Below, one piece after another: positions 8,979 to 18,639 of a stretch of DNA of 35,239 nt. Made by a program: the position numbers and the translations under genes. The DNA comes from Clostridiales bacterium (lineage in GTDB: Bacteria > Bacillota > Clostridia > Peptostreptococcales > Anaerovoracaceae), in the NCBI GenBank assembly GCA_015058205.1, contig SVCS01000005.1, positions 1 through 35,239 on the forward strand, in the 5' to 3' direction. The notes beneath the pieces are model-generated. The model was not told the DNA's origin. It saw nothing but the letters and a program-made list of their open reading frames with translations, and did not search any database. Each line of letters starts with the position of its first letter. The stretch's first letter is position 1.

Positions 8979-10922
8979 TCACTCCTGCAATTCAAGCCAC
9001 TGCTCATAGCAGGCATCGAGTCTGTCCTTATCCTCCGCCATCTTATCGCTGAGAGACTGGAGCTTCTCATGATCTGTCATCACTTCCGGCTTCTGTAGCT
9101 CATCGTGGGCTTTGCTGATTTCATCCTCAAGCCGCTCAATCTCCTTCTCCAGAGATTCTCTCTTTCGACGCAGCCGCCGTTCCTCTGCCTCTATTTCCTT
9201 CTTGCGTTTTCGTTCCTCTGCCGCAGACAGCCCAGTCTTCTCTTCTGTATCCTCTGATGCAAAGGCAACACCTTCTGCCGTTGTTGCTTTTGCAAGGCCA
9301 GCCACGTATTTGCTGCCTGATTCAATCAGCTGCTGTTTCTTCTCCACGTAGTAATCGTACTTGCCGAGGTAATTCACCAGTCCGGTTTCCGTCAGTTCCA
9401 TGATCCTCGTCGGAATCCTGTTCAGAAAATATCTGTCATGGGAAACGATCAGGCACGTCCCAGGGAACTCCAGTAACGCTTCTTCAAACACTTCCTTTGA
9501 CTCAATATCCAGATGGTTCGTTGGTTCGTCCAGGATGAGCGTATTTGCTCCGGACATCATGAGCTTGAGCAGGGATAGTCTCGCCCGTTCACCGCCGCTC
9601 AAAGATCCGACTTCCTGGAAGACTTCTTCGCCACGGAAAAGGAACCTGCCGAGGATATTGCGCAGCTCTCCCTCAGAGTAAAGACTGTATGCATCCTGCA
9701 GTTCCTCAATAACGGTATTGTTGTCGTTCAAGAGCTGCTGTCCCTGATCGTAGTATCCGAACTGAACATTGTGTCCAACCCTGATGTGGCCTGTGGTGCT
9801 GACCAGATCACCCATGAGCATCCTGATCAGCGTGGTCTTGCCGATGCCGTTGGCACCGACGATACAGACACGTTCGCCCCGCTTCACATCGATGGACACG
9901 CCTCGGAAGAGTTCCACTCTGTTGATGCCGTAGCCGAAGCTTTTGCTTAAGTCTTCAGCCAGCAGCACATCTTTACCGCTCTGAAAATTCTGCTGGAAAT
10001 TCAGTTTGAGCTTGCCTTTGCTCTGATCCGGCCGCTGCATCAGTTCCATGGCGCTGAGCCGCTTTTCTCTTGATGCCGCACGTTTAGCCAGTTTTTCTGT
10101 TCCGCGCTGCTTGAACCGACGGATCATCTCTTCCTGACGCTGGACCTCCTTCTGCTGCTTCTCGTACTGCCGCATCTCCGCTTCACGCCTGTTTCTGCGT
10201 TCAGCAGCATAGAAGTTGTAGTTTCCCTCGTAAATATTCAGTCGCGCGTTTTCGATTTCAAAAATCCTATTTACAGTCTCATTGAGGAAGTATCTGTCGT
10301 GTGAAACGATGATCATCGTTCCTCTGTATCCCTTGAGATACTGTTCCAGCCACTTCAGTGTTCCGATGTCCAGATGGTTCGTCGGCTCGTCGAGGAACAG
10401 GATATCCGGTTTCTCCAAAAGCAGGATTGCCAGAGCAAGTCTCGTCTTCTCACCGCCTGACAGAGTCGAAATTTTCTTATTATACATGGACTCGTCAAAA
10501 GACATGCTGGTGAGAATACCTCTGATTTCACTCTGGTACATGTAACCGCCCATGCGCTCATACCGCTCGCGCAGCTGCTCGTAGCGGGTCAGTTCTTCCT
10601 CCGCCAGAAGCTTCTCCATTTCCTTTTCCATCTCAGGGAAGTGTTCAAAAACTTTGTTCACTTCCTCGATGACTGTCCTATCGGAATCGAATCCGCCGTC
10701 CTGTTCTAGGTATCCGATTCTGAGATCGGAAGACACGAAAAAATCTCCCCCCTCGTGAGGGAGCTGGCCGGACAGGATCTTCAGAAGCGTCGATTTGCCT
10801 GCGCCGTTGATGCCGATGATGCCGACACGTTCTCCCTTATTGACGGCGAAGCTCACCTTGTTCAGCACCGTGTTGGAACCATCATATTCTTTTGTCAGAT
10901 TGTTCGCGGATATTACGATCAT
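8979..10922 (-). CDS. ABC-F family ATP-binding protein
   Basis: Two ABC domains (GINGAGKSTLLK, GANGIGKTTLIR; two LSGGE signatures), no transmembrane segments, coiled-coil C-terminus. Confidence 0.95.
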   Translation of the reverse strand: MIVISANNLTKEYDGSNTVLNKVSFAVNKGERVGIIGINGAGKSTLLKILSGQLPHEGGDFFVSSDLRIGYLEQDGGFDSDRTVIEEVNKVFEHFPEMEKEMEKLLAEEELTRYEQLRERYERMGGYMYQSEIRGILTSMSFDESMYNKKISTLSGGEKTRLALAILLLEKPDILFLDEPTNHLDIGTLKWLEQYLKGYRGTMIIVSHDRYFLNETVNRIFEIENARLNIYEGNYNFYAAERRNRREAEMRQYEKQQKEVQRQEEMIRRFKQRGTEKLAKRAASREKRLSAMELMQRPDQSKGKLKLNFQQNFQSGKDVLLAEDLSKSFGYGINRVELFRGVSIDVKRGERVCIVGANGIGKTTLIRMLMGDLVSTTGHIRVGHNVQFGYYDQGQQLLNDNNTVIEELQDAYSLYSEGELRNILGRFLFRGEEVFQEVGSLSGGERARLSLLKLMMSGANTLILDEPTNHLDIESKEVFEEALLEFPGTCLIVSHDRYFLNRIPTRIMELTETGLVNYLGKYDYYVEKKQQLIESGSKYVAGLAKATTAEGVAFASEDTEEKTGLSAAEERKRKKEIEAEERRLRRKRESLEKEIERLEDEISKAHDELQKPEVMTDHEKLQSLSDKMAEDKDRLDACYEQWLELQE

Positions 10923-10960
10923 AGTCTAGTTTCTGCGCGTTTCAGAATACTCCTGTTCTC

Positions 10961-11977
10961 CTACAGCGGCAGGTTCGGAATAGCGTCCAGAGTCAGATCA
11001 TCTGCTCCCTGCGCCTGGTATTTATAGTAGGCTGCGCATCCGATCATCGCTGCATTGTCAGTGCAGAGAATCGGTGACGGATGATACAGCTTCAGTCCAT
11101 GTTTCTCACATGCATCGCTTAACATGCCGCGGAGTCTGCTGTTGGCAGCCACGCCGCCGGCGACGACGATTTTATCCTTATTCAGAGACAATGCCGCGTC
11201 GATGGTCTTTGCAACTACGACATCCAGCACAGCCTGCTGAAATCCCGCTGCAACGTCGGCGATATTGATCTCGCGGCCCGCCTGTTTCTCGGAGTTGACG
11301 TAGTTAAGCACGCCGGTCTTGATGCCGCTGAAGCTGAAGTCCATGCTGCCTTTTTCAAGGAACACTCTCTTGAACTCCACCGCATCGGGATTGCCTTCTT
11401 TCGCGATTTTATCGATGAGAGGTCCGCCCGGATATCCAAGTCCCAACACACGGGCGACCTTATCGAAGGCCTCCCCTGCTGCGTCATCACGGGTTCCGCC
11501 AAGTACATGCAGTTCATTGTAATCGGTGACTTCCACGATGTTTGTATGACCGCCTGAAATAACCAGCGCCATGAATGGCGGCTCCAGCTCTTTGTGTTCA
11601 ATATAATTTGCGCAGATGTGTCCATGGATGTGGTGCACGCCAATCAGCGGCTTTCCTGTCGCCAGTGCATAGGCCTTCGCCGTAGCCAGTCCGATGAGAA
11701 GCGCTCCCACAAGACCTGGGCCGTAGGTCACGCCGATGGCATCGATGTCATCCATGGAAGCTCCCGCATCTGCGAGGGCTTTCTCACACACCCAGTTGAC
11801 GTTGTCCAGATGATGGCGCGATGCGATCTCCGGAACAACACCTCCGTAAGCTTTATGGATATCGATCTGTGACGAAATGACATTGGAACGCACATCGCGC
11901 CCTTCCAGCACGACTGCCGCCGCCGTTTCATCACAGCTTGATTCAATTGCAAGAATTGCGAATTTACCGTCTATCAC
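10961..11977 (-). CDS. tsaD: tRNA N6-adenosine threonylcarbamoyltransferase
   Basis: [38 protein letters not shown]. Confidence 0.98.
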   Translation of the reverse strand: MIDGKFAILAIESSCDETAAAVVLEGRDVRSNVISSQIDIHKAYGGVVPEIASRHHLDNVNWVCEKALADAGASMDDIDAIGVTYGPGLVGALLIGLATAKAYALATGKPLIGVHHIHGHICANYIEHKELEPPFMALVISGGHTNIVEVTDYNELHVLGGTRDDAAGEAFDKVARVLGLGYPGGPLIDKIAKEGNPDAVEFKRVFLEKGSMDFSFSGIKTGVLNYVNSEKQAGREINIADVAAGFQQAVLDVVVAKTIDAALSLNKDKIVVAGGVAANSRLRGMLSDACEKHGLKLYHPSPILCTDNAAMIGCAAYYKYQAQGADDLTLDAIPNLPL

Positions 11978-11980
11978 GTT

Positions 11981-12433
11981 TTACTCCTCTTCATGACGCC
12001 ACATGAGCAGAGCGTCTTCATTTTCGAATTTGTAATAGCCTTTGCGGACGCCCTCTACTTCAAAGCCGAATTTCCTATAGAGATTGATGGCCGCCTCATT
12101 GCTCCTGCGCACCTCCAAGGTGTGATGCAGGATTCCTTCTCGTGCCGTGTGCTCGATCAGCACCTTGATGATTCCTTCAGCGATCTTCCTGTTCCGGTAC
12201 CCCGGCCTCACCGCTACATTCGTAATGTGCCCTTCGTCCATGATCCACCACAGTCCTGCGTATCCGACCACCTTGTCGCTATGTTCCGCGACGACGTAAA
12301 AGGCTCTTGGGTTCTCCTCCAGTTCATATGTGATGGACTCCATACTCCAAGGGTCTGGAAAGCAGATCATTTCAATTTCATAAATGTCTTCGGCATCCTT
12401 CGGCTCTGCCTGTCTGATTGTCACGTCAGCCAT
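11981..12433 (-). CDS. rimI: Ribosomal-protein-alanine N-acetyltransferase (GNAT)
   Basis: GNAT fold (ITNVAVRPGYRNRKIAEGIIKVL); position in the tsaE-tsaB-rimI-tsaD cluster. Confidence 0.92.
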   Translation of the reverse strand: MADVTIRQAEPKDAEDIYEIEMICFPDPWSMESITYELEENPRAFYVVAEHSDKVVGYAGLWWIMDEGHITNVAVRPGYRNRKIAEGIIKVLIEHTAREGILHHTLEVRRSNEAAINLYRKFGFEVEGVRKGYYKFENEDALLMWRHEEE

Positions 12434-13202
12434 TCGCTTTCACCTCAGCCTGCTTCGCCCTGAGCTTTCGTTCTGCCTCTGCCATCCTCATGTATTCCGG
12501 CTTGAGCATGTCGTAAGAGACGCTCTTCCCGGCTGCGAACGCCGCAGCACCCAGCACCGCCACTTCTTCTGCTCTCTGGTATCTTATCTCCTCCGGTGCA
12601 AAGGCAACGCCTTCCGTTCTATTTGCTTCTATCTTCTGTCCGCAGGTGTCCACGCCGTCGCCCAGCATGTAGATCTCGTCATACTCCTCGACAAGTTCCA
12701 TGAACTCATCGATGGTGTACGGACCTGCTTTGACTGCTTCCTGAAGCTGCACTGAGCCGTCGGTAGCGCGTTCAACAAGGTATCCTCCTCCGTAAACCTG
12801 GCTTCTGCGCGCATCAAGAATCGGGCAAACCAGTGCTCCATCAGAAGGTGCCGTGCCAGACGGCGCTGCGCACACGACTCTCATGGCCAACGCTTCCAGA
12901 CTCGATACCGGCACGCACGGGATGCCTTTGACCTGGGACAAGGCTCTCGCCGTGGACACGCCGATTCGTATTCCCGTGAAAGAACCAGGTCCGTTTGCGA
13001 CTGCAATTGCGGAAAGATCATCGATTGTGATTTCCGCATCAGAAAGTACCTGCTGGATCTGCGGTGTCAGATTCTGCAGATGTGAATATCTGTCATGGCC
13101 TTCTACATGTGCAAGGATGCGGCACTTGCTTCCATCATCAATTGCTTCGGCAACAGCCACCGATGCGAAGGCTCCTGTTGTTTCAATTGCTAGAATATAC
13201 AT
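12426..13202 (-). CDS. tsaB: tRNA threonylcarbamoyladenosine biosynthesis protein TsaB
   Basis: ILAIETTGAFASVAV, VANGPGSFTGIRIGVSTARALS. Confidence 0.95.
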   Translation of the reverse strand: MYILAIETTGAFASVAVAEAIDDGSKCRILAHVEGHDRYSHLQNLTPQIQQVLSDAEITIDDLSAIAVANGPGSFTGIRIGVSTARALSQVKGIPCVPVSSLEALAMRVVCAAPSGTAPSDGALVCPILDARRSQVYGGGYLVERATDGSVQLQEAVKAGPYTIDEFMELVEEYDEIYMLGDGVDTCGQKIEANRTEGVAFAPEEIRYQRAEEVAVLGAAAFAAGKSVSYDMLKPEYMRMAEAERKLRAKQAEVKANG

Positions 13203-13633
13203 ATGTCTTCTTCTGCGCCCTCTATTCTGTATTCTCGTGCTTCTTCAGATGCGCCCCGGTCGATGTGTATGACCACTGCATCCTCCGGCAATAAATCCTC
13301 AATGATGTCCGCCCACTCGACGACGCAGACACCGTCGCCGTAGAAGTACTCTTCATAACCCAGTTCGAACATCTCGTCAGGATCTCCGATTCTGTAGACA
13401 TCAAAATGGTACAGAGGCAGCCGTCCGCTTCTGTACTCTCTGATAATATTAAACGTCGGACTCGTTACCGTTTCCGTTACGCCTAAGCCTCTGGCGATGG
13501 ATTTGGTCAGGGTGGTTTTGCCGGTTCCCAGATCTCCGATCAGCGCGATCACTGTACCGGGCTGCACCTGCTGTCCAATCTTCTCGCCAAGTTTTTCTGT
13601 ATCTTTTTCGTTTGCAATATGAATTCTCGTCAT
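13190..13633 (-). CDS. tsaE: tRNA threonylcarbamoyladenosine biosynthesis ATPase TsaE
   Basis: ALIGDLGTGKTTLTKSIARGLG, VTSPTFNIIREY, LYHFDVYRIGDPDE. Confidence 0.97.
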   Translation of the reverse strand: MTRIHIANEKDTEKLGEKIGQQVQPGTVIALIGDLGTGKTTLTKSIARGLGVTETVTSPTFNIIREYRSGRLPLYHFDVYRIGDPDEMFELGYEEYFYGDGVCVVEWADIIEDLLPEDAVVIHIDRGASEEAREYRIEGAEEDICIF

Positions 13634-13659
13634 CCTATTATTCCATACGTCTTACACGA

Positions 13660-15099
13660 CTATTCGTACATCTCATAAACGGCTTCCATGGTCATGTCGT
13701 TCATGTTCATCGGTTTGTCGCCGTGTACTTTTTCACTCTTCTGTTCCGGGAACGGTTCGAGCATTTTGAGTCCGCCTTTCGGAACCGGCTCCCATGCATC
13801 ATCCACCTGCTTCCCAAGAATGTTGTTCTCAAGGGCGCGGATGACACCGCTGTGCGCGATGATGATAATATCCTTCGCATCGTCATTACGCAATATGTTT
13901 CTAAACGCTGCTTTGACTCTGTACTGCATATCGTAGAAGCTCTCAGCTCCCCGCATCTTGAATGCGAAGATGTCTTTGCCTCTGCGTTCATACTCTTCCG
14001 GATACTCTTCTGCGATCTCTCTGATCGGGTGTCCGTCCCAGGCGCCGAGGCTGATTTCTCTGAGTCCCGCGTCCAGTTTCACTTTTACAGGGCCTCCTGT
14101 CATCTCAGCAAGCTGCGGATAGGCTTTGTTGATGGCTTCTGCAATGATGTCCGCGGTTTCCTTCGCCCGCACCAAATCACTGGCGTAAATCCGTTCGATG
14201 GCGGGCATTGGTTCTTTGCCGAACTTGTCCATGCCCAGCATCTCCGCTTCCACATCCTCTCTCATGAGACTGACAATTTCCTGCCCTGCTGCCGCTGCCT
14301 GCGCACGGCCTTCGTCTGACAAAGGAACATCGTACTGCCCGATGAACATAGGCTCTTCATGCTGCTGCGTCTCTCCATGACGGACAAGGATGATTCTCTT
14401 TCTCGCCGTCAGAAGGTCCAGCTTCTCCCTGGCAAATCCCTTCGCGACGAACCGCTTGATATCCTCATACCCTTCCGGCGTATCCATATCCAGAAGGCAT
14501 CCTTCTTCGCCTGTCTCGACGCGGATCATACTGTCTGCATACCGATCCGTGATTGCCGCGAGTCCGCCTTGTCCCTCTGACGCCAGAATCTCATCAATCC
14601 GGCTTTTCGGAATGTATAGCGGGTGTCCCTTCTTGCCTTCAAAGACTGCTACCGCAAAGGCATCACCACCTGCGCCGTCTTTCGCAGCATCCGCCTCGGT
14701 GGCGCCATCCATGACCGCCCGCATAACGCTGACGCTGATGAGCGGACAATCTACCGGCATGAGCAAGTAACCTTCCTTGCCGGACTGTCTTGCCTTTGCA
14801 AGTCCTGCCTGTATGGAAGAGAACATGCCCTTCTCGTAGTTTTCGTTATATGCTTCGGTGACGCCAAGACGCGCGAGTTCCGGAATCAGCGCTTCCCTAT
14901 TGTGCCCCGTAACCACCGTGATATCGCTGAGTCCTGCTGCCTTTACTGTTTCGATCAGGCCTTCCAGCGCCGGTCTTCCATCGACAGGCAGAAGCGGTTT
15001 GAACGCCTGCATCCTCTTCGACAGCCCTGCTGCCAGAATCACTGCGCCGAAACGCCCATCGTATTGTTCTGTTTTCTCTCTATTGTAGCCGATTCTCAT
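13660..15099 (-). CDS. NTP transferase (MocA/MobA-like) fused to histidine phosphatase; resembles DVU_1551 family
   Basis: N-terminal AVILAAGLSKRMQAFKPLLPVDGRPALE; C-terminal IILVRHGETQQ...HSGVIRALEN phosphoglycerate-mutase-type domain. Confidence 0.88.
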   Translation of the reverse strand: MRIGYNREKTEQYDGRFGAVILAAGLSKRMQAFKPLLPVDGRPALEGLIETVKAAGLSDITVVTGHNREALIPELARLGVTEAYNENYEKGMFSSIQAGLAKARQSGKEGYLLMPVDCPLISVSVMRAVMDGATEADAAKDGAGGDAFAVAVFEGKKGHPLYIPKSRIDEILASEGQGGLAAITDRYADSMIRVETGEEGCLLDMDTPEGYEDIKRFVAKGFAREKLDLLTARKRIILVRHGETQQHEEPMFIGQYDVPLSDEGRAQAAAAGQEIVSLMREDVEAEMLGMDKFGKEPMPAIERIYASDLVRAKETADIIAEAINKAYPQLAEMTGGPVKVKLDAGLREISLGAWDGHPIREIAEEYPEEYERRGKDIFAFKMRGAESFYDMQYRVKAAFRNILRNDDAKDIIIIAHSGVIRALENNILGKQVDDAWEPVPKGGLKMLEPFPEQKSEKVHGDKPMNMNDMTMEAVYEMYE

Positions 15100-15136
15100 A
15101 TGCTATTCGTTTGTCCTCTTCATGCAGTTGATGCCT

Positions 15137-16012
15137 TTATTCATGCAGCTGACGCAGGCTTTCCGCATGGCGTGCCGCTGCTGTCGCTTCATTGTGCTCA
15201 GCGCGAACCAGAATCATCTCCGCCGCGATGCTGATGCTGATTTCTTCCGGTGTTTCAGACTTGATCTCAAGACCAATCGGTGTATAGACCTTGTCCAGTT
15301 CTTCCTGGGTAAATCCTTCCGACAGAAGCTGATCCGCCAGCAACTGGTTTTTGCGGCGACTTCCGATCATACCCAGGTATGCATGTGGCTTTCTAAGCGC
15401 CTGACGCAGAACCTGCAGATCTCCTCTGTGACCTCTCGTCACGATGATGAGGAAGCTGTCGTCATCCGGTTCAATTTCATCGAAACAGTGATCGAAGTTA
15501 TCGCACACAATGGTTCTTGATTCTGGAAAACGCTCTGTGTTGGCGTAATCCGCACGGTCATCTATAATCGTCGTCTCGAAATCGATGTGTCTGAGTACCG
15601 GATCAAGAGCCAGCGCTACATGCCCGCCGCCGAAGATGTATGCCTGAGAAGATGTCTTGAAATCTTCCACAAAGTTTCCCGGATTCTGCGGATCCACATA
15701 ACGGATCTGTATGGTGGCATCTCCGCCGCACCCCATGGCCAGAGCGCCTTCTCCTGTTGCCTTCTCATCAAGAATGAATTCGTATGTACGGAGTGGCTCC
15801 TTCGTCTTCAGCTGCTCTCTGCAGTGACGTTCTGTCTCTGCTTCCAGCAATCCGCCTCCGACGGTTCCCCATGTTTTCTCTTCGAAGTTCATGAGCAGCA
15901 CCGCGTCACGCTTACGCGGAGCGGAGCCTTTGGTCGCGATGACTTCGGCGATGACGAAAGGTACATTTTCTTCTATAAACTTTCTGGCTATGTATGAGAT
16001 TTTATCTGCCAT
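15137..16012 (-). CDS. XdhC/CoxF-family molybdenum hydroxylase maturation factor
   Basis: FVIAEVIATKGSAPRKRDAVLLM, GTVGGGLLEAE, AYIFGGGHVALAL, LGMIGSRRKNQLL. Confidence 0.93.
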   Translation of the reverse strand: MADKISYIARKFIEENVPFVIAEVIATKGSAPRKRDAVLLMNFEEKTWGTVGGGLLEAETERHCREQLKTKEPLRTYEFILDEKATGEGALAMGCGGDATIQIRYVDPQNPGNFVEDFKTSSQAYIFGGGHVALALDPVLRHIDFETTIIDDRADYANTERFPESRTIVCDNFDHCFDEIEPDDDSFLIIVTRGHRGDLQVLRQALRKPHAYLGMIGSRRKNQLLADQLLSEGFTQEELDKVYTPIGLEIKSETPEEISISIAAEMILVRAEHNEATAAARHAESLRQLHE

Positions 16013-16032
16013 TTTCCATTTTCTCCTTGTTT

Positions 16033-16998
16033 TTATTCTTCCGGCGGGTAGATCTTATCCAGCCGCTTCAGCCAGCTGCCGCATGGACACTCCCCGAAAA
16101 TCCACCTGCTGTAATAACCGGTTCTGTATCTGACCAGCGGTGCGCTGTCTCTATTAAGTGTAGTAAAGACGATTTCACCATAGTTGCTGAATCCCGGCGT
16201 CTTCGGCGACTCTGTACGGACCACTTCCCCCGTCACCGGGTTGATGAGTTCGATGAAGATATCTGTCTCACGGATGTGGCTGCCTTTGCCGTAACCGCAG
16301 CTGACGGCAAACCCGAGACCCACGTCAGCAACATCGCTGAATTCGAAAATCATGGCCTGGAAGGTTTCCTCCAACATCATGACGGTCTTGTTCGGCGCCA
16401 GTCCTCCGCTTAACAGAACGCTTCTCAGGTAAATCTCATCAGCGCCCGCTTCTGCCTGACGCGCCGCTGCTCTGGCCAGCGCTACCATGTGGGTCGGACT
16501 TGCGATGACACAGGTGACACCTTCGTCCCGAATCAACTGGAGAATCTGTTCCGCCTCTTCCCGTCCGCCTGACTGGGTTTGTGTAAATGCTTCTCCATAT
16601 GCAATTGTCTTGGCGCCTATGCGTGTCGCTGCGTCGGCGAAGAACGTTCCTGCCCTGCCGTCCTCGGAAGGAAGGAGAATCAGAACGTTGTCTGTCTCAT
16701 CGACAACCAGTTTCAGTCCCCCTGTGTAGAAGTCCAGTTCATGCTGCAGATCCGCCTCGCTGAGCTGCAGCGCAGAATTGTCCCCATTGCCTAGCTGCCC
16801 GTTTGCGCGCAGCTGCTCCTTTGTCGTAAATGGAACGTTGGCCCATCTGTCACAGCCGGTTCCGTCCAGGATCTTCTGCAGTTTTTCTCTTGTGTAAATA
16901 TCGATTGCCTGACGCAGGGTTGCAACAGCCAGGTCGGGTCTTCCGCCAAGCTCCTCGCTCAGAAACTCTGCTGTCCAAATATCTAAATCCAGTGCCAT
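16033..16998 (-). CDS. Degenerate PaaK-like adenylate-forming protein, resembles DVU_1553 AMP-dependent CoA ligase family
   Basis: VPFTTKEQLRANG, SPTHMVALARAA, LLSGGLAPNKTVMMLEETF, GEIVFTTLNRDSAPLVRYRTG. The SSGTTG loop is missing; see finding. Confidence 0.75.
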   Translation of the reverse strand: MALDLDIWTAEFLSEELGGRPDLAVATLRQAIDIYTREKLQKILDGTGCDRWANVPFTTKEQLRANGQLGNGDNSALQLSEADLQHELDFYTGGLKLVVDETDNVLILLPSEDGRAGTFFADAATRIGAKTIAYGEAFTQTQSGGREEAEQILQLIRDEGVTCVIASPTHMVALARAAARQAEAGADEIYLRSVLLSGGLAPNKTVMMLEETFQAMIFEFSDVADVGLGFAVSCGYGKGSHIRETDIFIELINPVTGEVVRTESPKTPGFSNYGEIVFTTLNRDSAPLVRYRTGYYSRWIFGECPCGSWLKRLDKIYPPEE

Positions 16999-17040
16999 AT
17001 CTTATCCTTTCGCACTTGCCATAACGTCTATTGTCGCCGT

Positions 17041-17730
17041 CTATACGATGGCCTTCTGTGCCACCAGAATGAAATATCCTATCTCACGCTTCTTACCGCC
17101 GCTCTCTGTCTTCACGTCAGTGTAAACATCCTCTGCTCCAATTTCGATTCCTGCATCCTCAAAGGCCAGCACCTTCATGCCCAACTCCTCTTCGATCATT
17201 CTGATCAGCGGTTCTCTGAAGAATGCGCCGCCGAAGCAGAAACTGGTGAAGTGACTCGGCGTCCCCGCCTCGCAGTCCCCTTCGTTATGAGGCATGTGCG
17301 CCTGACGGGCCGCTTCCATGGCCACTACTTTCAGCTGCTGGGCATCCGGATCTTTCTCGTAATAGTCTGTGATGATTAGTCTGCCGCCCTTTTTCAGCAC
17401 GCAGTAAGCTTCGTGGAGGGCTTCGTCCGGCTGGGGCATGGTGCTCAGCGTACACTCGCTGATAATACCGTCGAAGGTATAGGACATATAATCATCCATA
17501 AATCCGCCGTCCCCGAACTTCACATTGATGCCCGGATAGTCCTTCTTGGCCTTATCGATCTTAGCCAGATTGATGTCGATACCTTCCGCCTTCAGTCCCA
17601 TCTTGTTGAGACGATCGACGGTGTCGCCTTCTCCGCAGCCTACATCCAGGATGCGGCTTCCCATCTTGTAGTTTGCTATTTCAAGGGCTTTGTCGGTGAT
17701 TTCGAATCCGCCCGGTCTTGCGATTGCCAT
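17041..17730 (-). CDS. Class I SAM-dependent methyltransferase, resembles DVU_1556 family
   Basis: RILDVGCGEGDTVDRL, IISECTLSTMPQPDEALHEAYCVLKKGGRLIITDYY; FCFGGAFFREPLIRMIEEELGMKVLAFED tail; co-located with XdhC and CoA-ligase-like genes. Confidence 0.8.
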   Translation of the reverse strand: MAIARPGGFEITDKALEIANYKMGSRILDVGCGEGDTVDRLNKMGLKAEGIDINLAKIDKAKKDYPGINVKFGDGGFMDDYMSYTFDGIISECTLSTMPQPDEALHEAYCVLKKGGRLIITDYYEKDPDAQQLKVVAMEAARQAHMPHNEGDCEAGTPSHFTSFCFGGAFFREPLIRMIEEELGMKVLAFEDAGIEIGAEDVYTDVKTESGGKKREIGYFILVAQKAIV

Positions 17731-17776
17731 GTTTTTTCCTCCGATTTCACATTATCCGAATGTATATTATAACATG

Positions 17777-17814
17777 AAAAAAGGCAGCAGTCTGTATCCT
17801 CTGCAGCCTTTTTG
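17777..17814 (-). terminator. Hairpin separating the molbindin/moaC side from the accessory genes
   Basis: AAAAAGGCaGCAG tctgtatcct CTGCaGCCTTTTT; A/T tracts on both sides. Confidence 0.65.
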
Positions 17815-17860
17815 CGTTTTGCATTTACATTGCAAATCTAGCTCCTGATTTGAAAGGTTT

Positions 17861-18073
17861 TTATTTGCCGACCATGACATCAGTCGCCTTGATGACAGCA
17901 ACGGCATCATCACCTACCTTCAGATCCAGCTCTTTGATGGATGTCATGGAAATAGTTGCCGTGATTACGTTCCCTCCCGGAATCTCAATTTTCACGATGC
18001 CGTTTACAGCACCTTCATTTACCTCAACGACTTTTCCTTCAAACTGATTTCTTGCGCTTAATGTGTATTTCAT
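17861..18073 (-). CDS. Molbindin (TOBE-domain molybdate-binding protein)
   Basis: MKYTLSARNQFEGKVVEVNEGAVNGIVKIEIPGGNVITATISMTSIKELDLKVGDDAVAVIKATDVMVGK; GGAGG site upstream of this ATG. Confidence 0.93.
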   Translation of the reverse strand: MKYTLSARNQFEGKVVEVNEGAVNGIVKIEIPGGNVITATISMTSIKELDLKVGDDAVAVIKATDVMVGK

Positions 18074-18120
18074 AGTATTCCTCCTTGTTTCTTCTTTTTC
18101 CTGCTTACTTTCTTCTCTCG

Positions 18121-18591
18121 TCAAAACGTAAACCGGCCGCTTTTGCCGCCTTCCTTGCTGACGAGGTGGATCTCTTTGATTACCATTCGTTTATCGATGG
18201 CTTTGCACATATCGTAAACGGTCAGTAGCGCTGTGGATACACCAGTCAGCGCTTCCATTTCTACACCGGTCCTGCTGTCCGTAACAGCGCGGCAGATCGC
18301 TTTGATCTCGCAAGCTTCCTTGTCCACCTCGAAAGTGACTTCGGCGTTCGTCAGCGACAGCGGATGGCACATCGGTATGAGATCCGGCGTGCGCTTGGTC
18401 CCCATGATGCCTGCCACTTGTGATACGGTCAGCACGTCTCCCTTCTTGACTTTATTCCCTTTGATCGCATCCATCACTTCACGGCTGACGGAAATGATCC
18501 CTTCCGCGATCGCGACGCGGTGTGTGATATCTTTGCCCGATACATCTACCATACGGGCGTTTCCCTGTTCATCGAAATGTGTAAATTCCAT
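18121..18591 (-). CDS. moaC: Cyclic pyranopterin monophosphate synthase
   Basis: ARMVDVSGKDITHRVAIAEG, IPMCHPLSLTNAEV, VEMEALTGVSTALLTVYDMCKAIDK. Confidence 0.98.
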   Translation of the reverse strand: MEFTHFDEQGNARMVDVSGKDITHRVAIAEGIISVSREVMDAIKGNKVKKGDVLTVSQVAGIMGTKRTPDLIPMCHPLSLTNAEVTFEVDKEACEIKAICRAVTDSRTGVEMEALTGVSTALLTVYDMCKAIDKRMVIKEIHLVSKEGGKSGRFTF

Positions 18592-18639
18592 AATACTTAC
18601 TCCAATGCAAAAGCAACAACAACGCTTTTTTTCGCGAAA

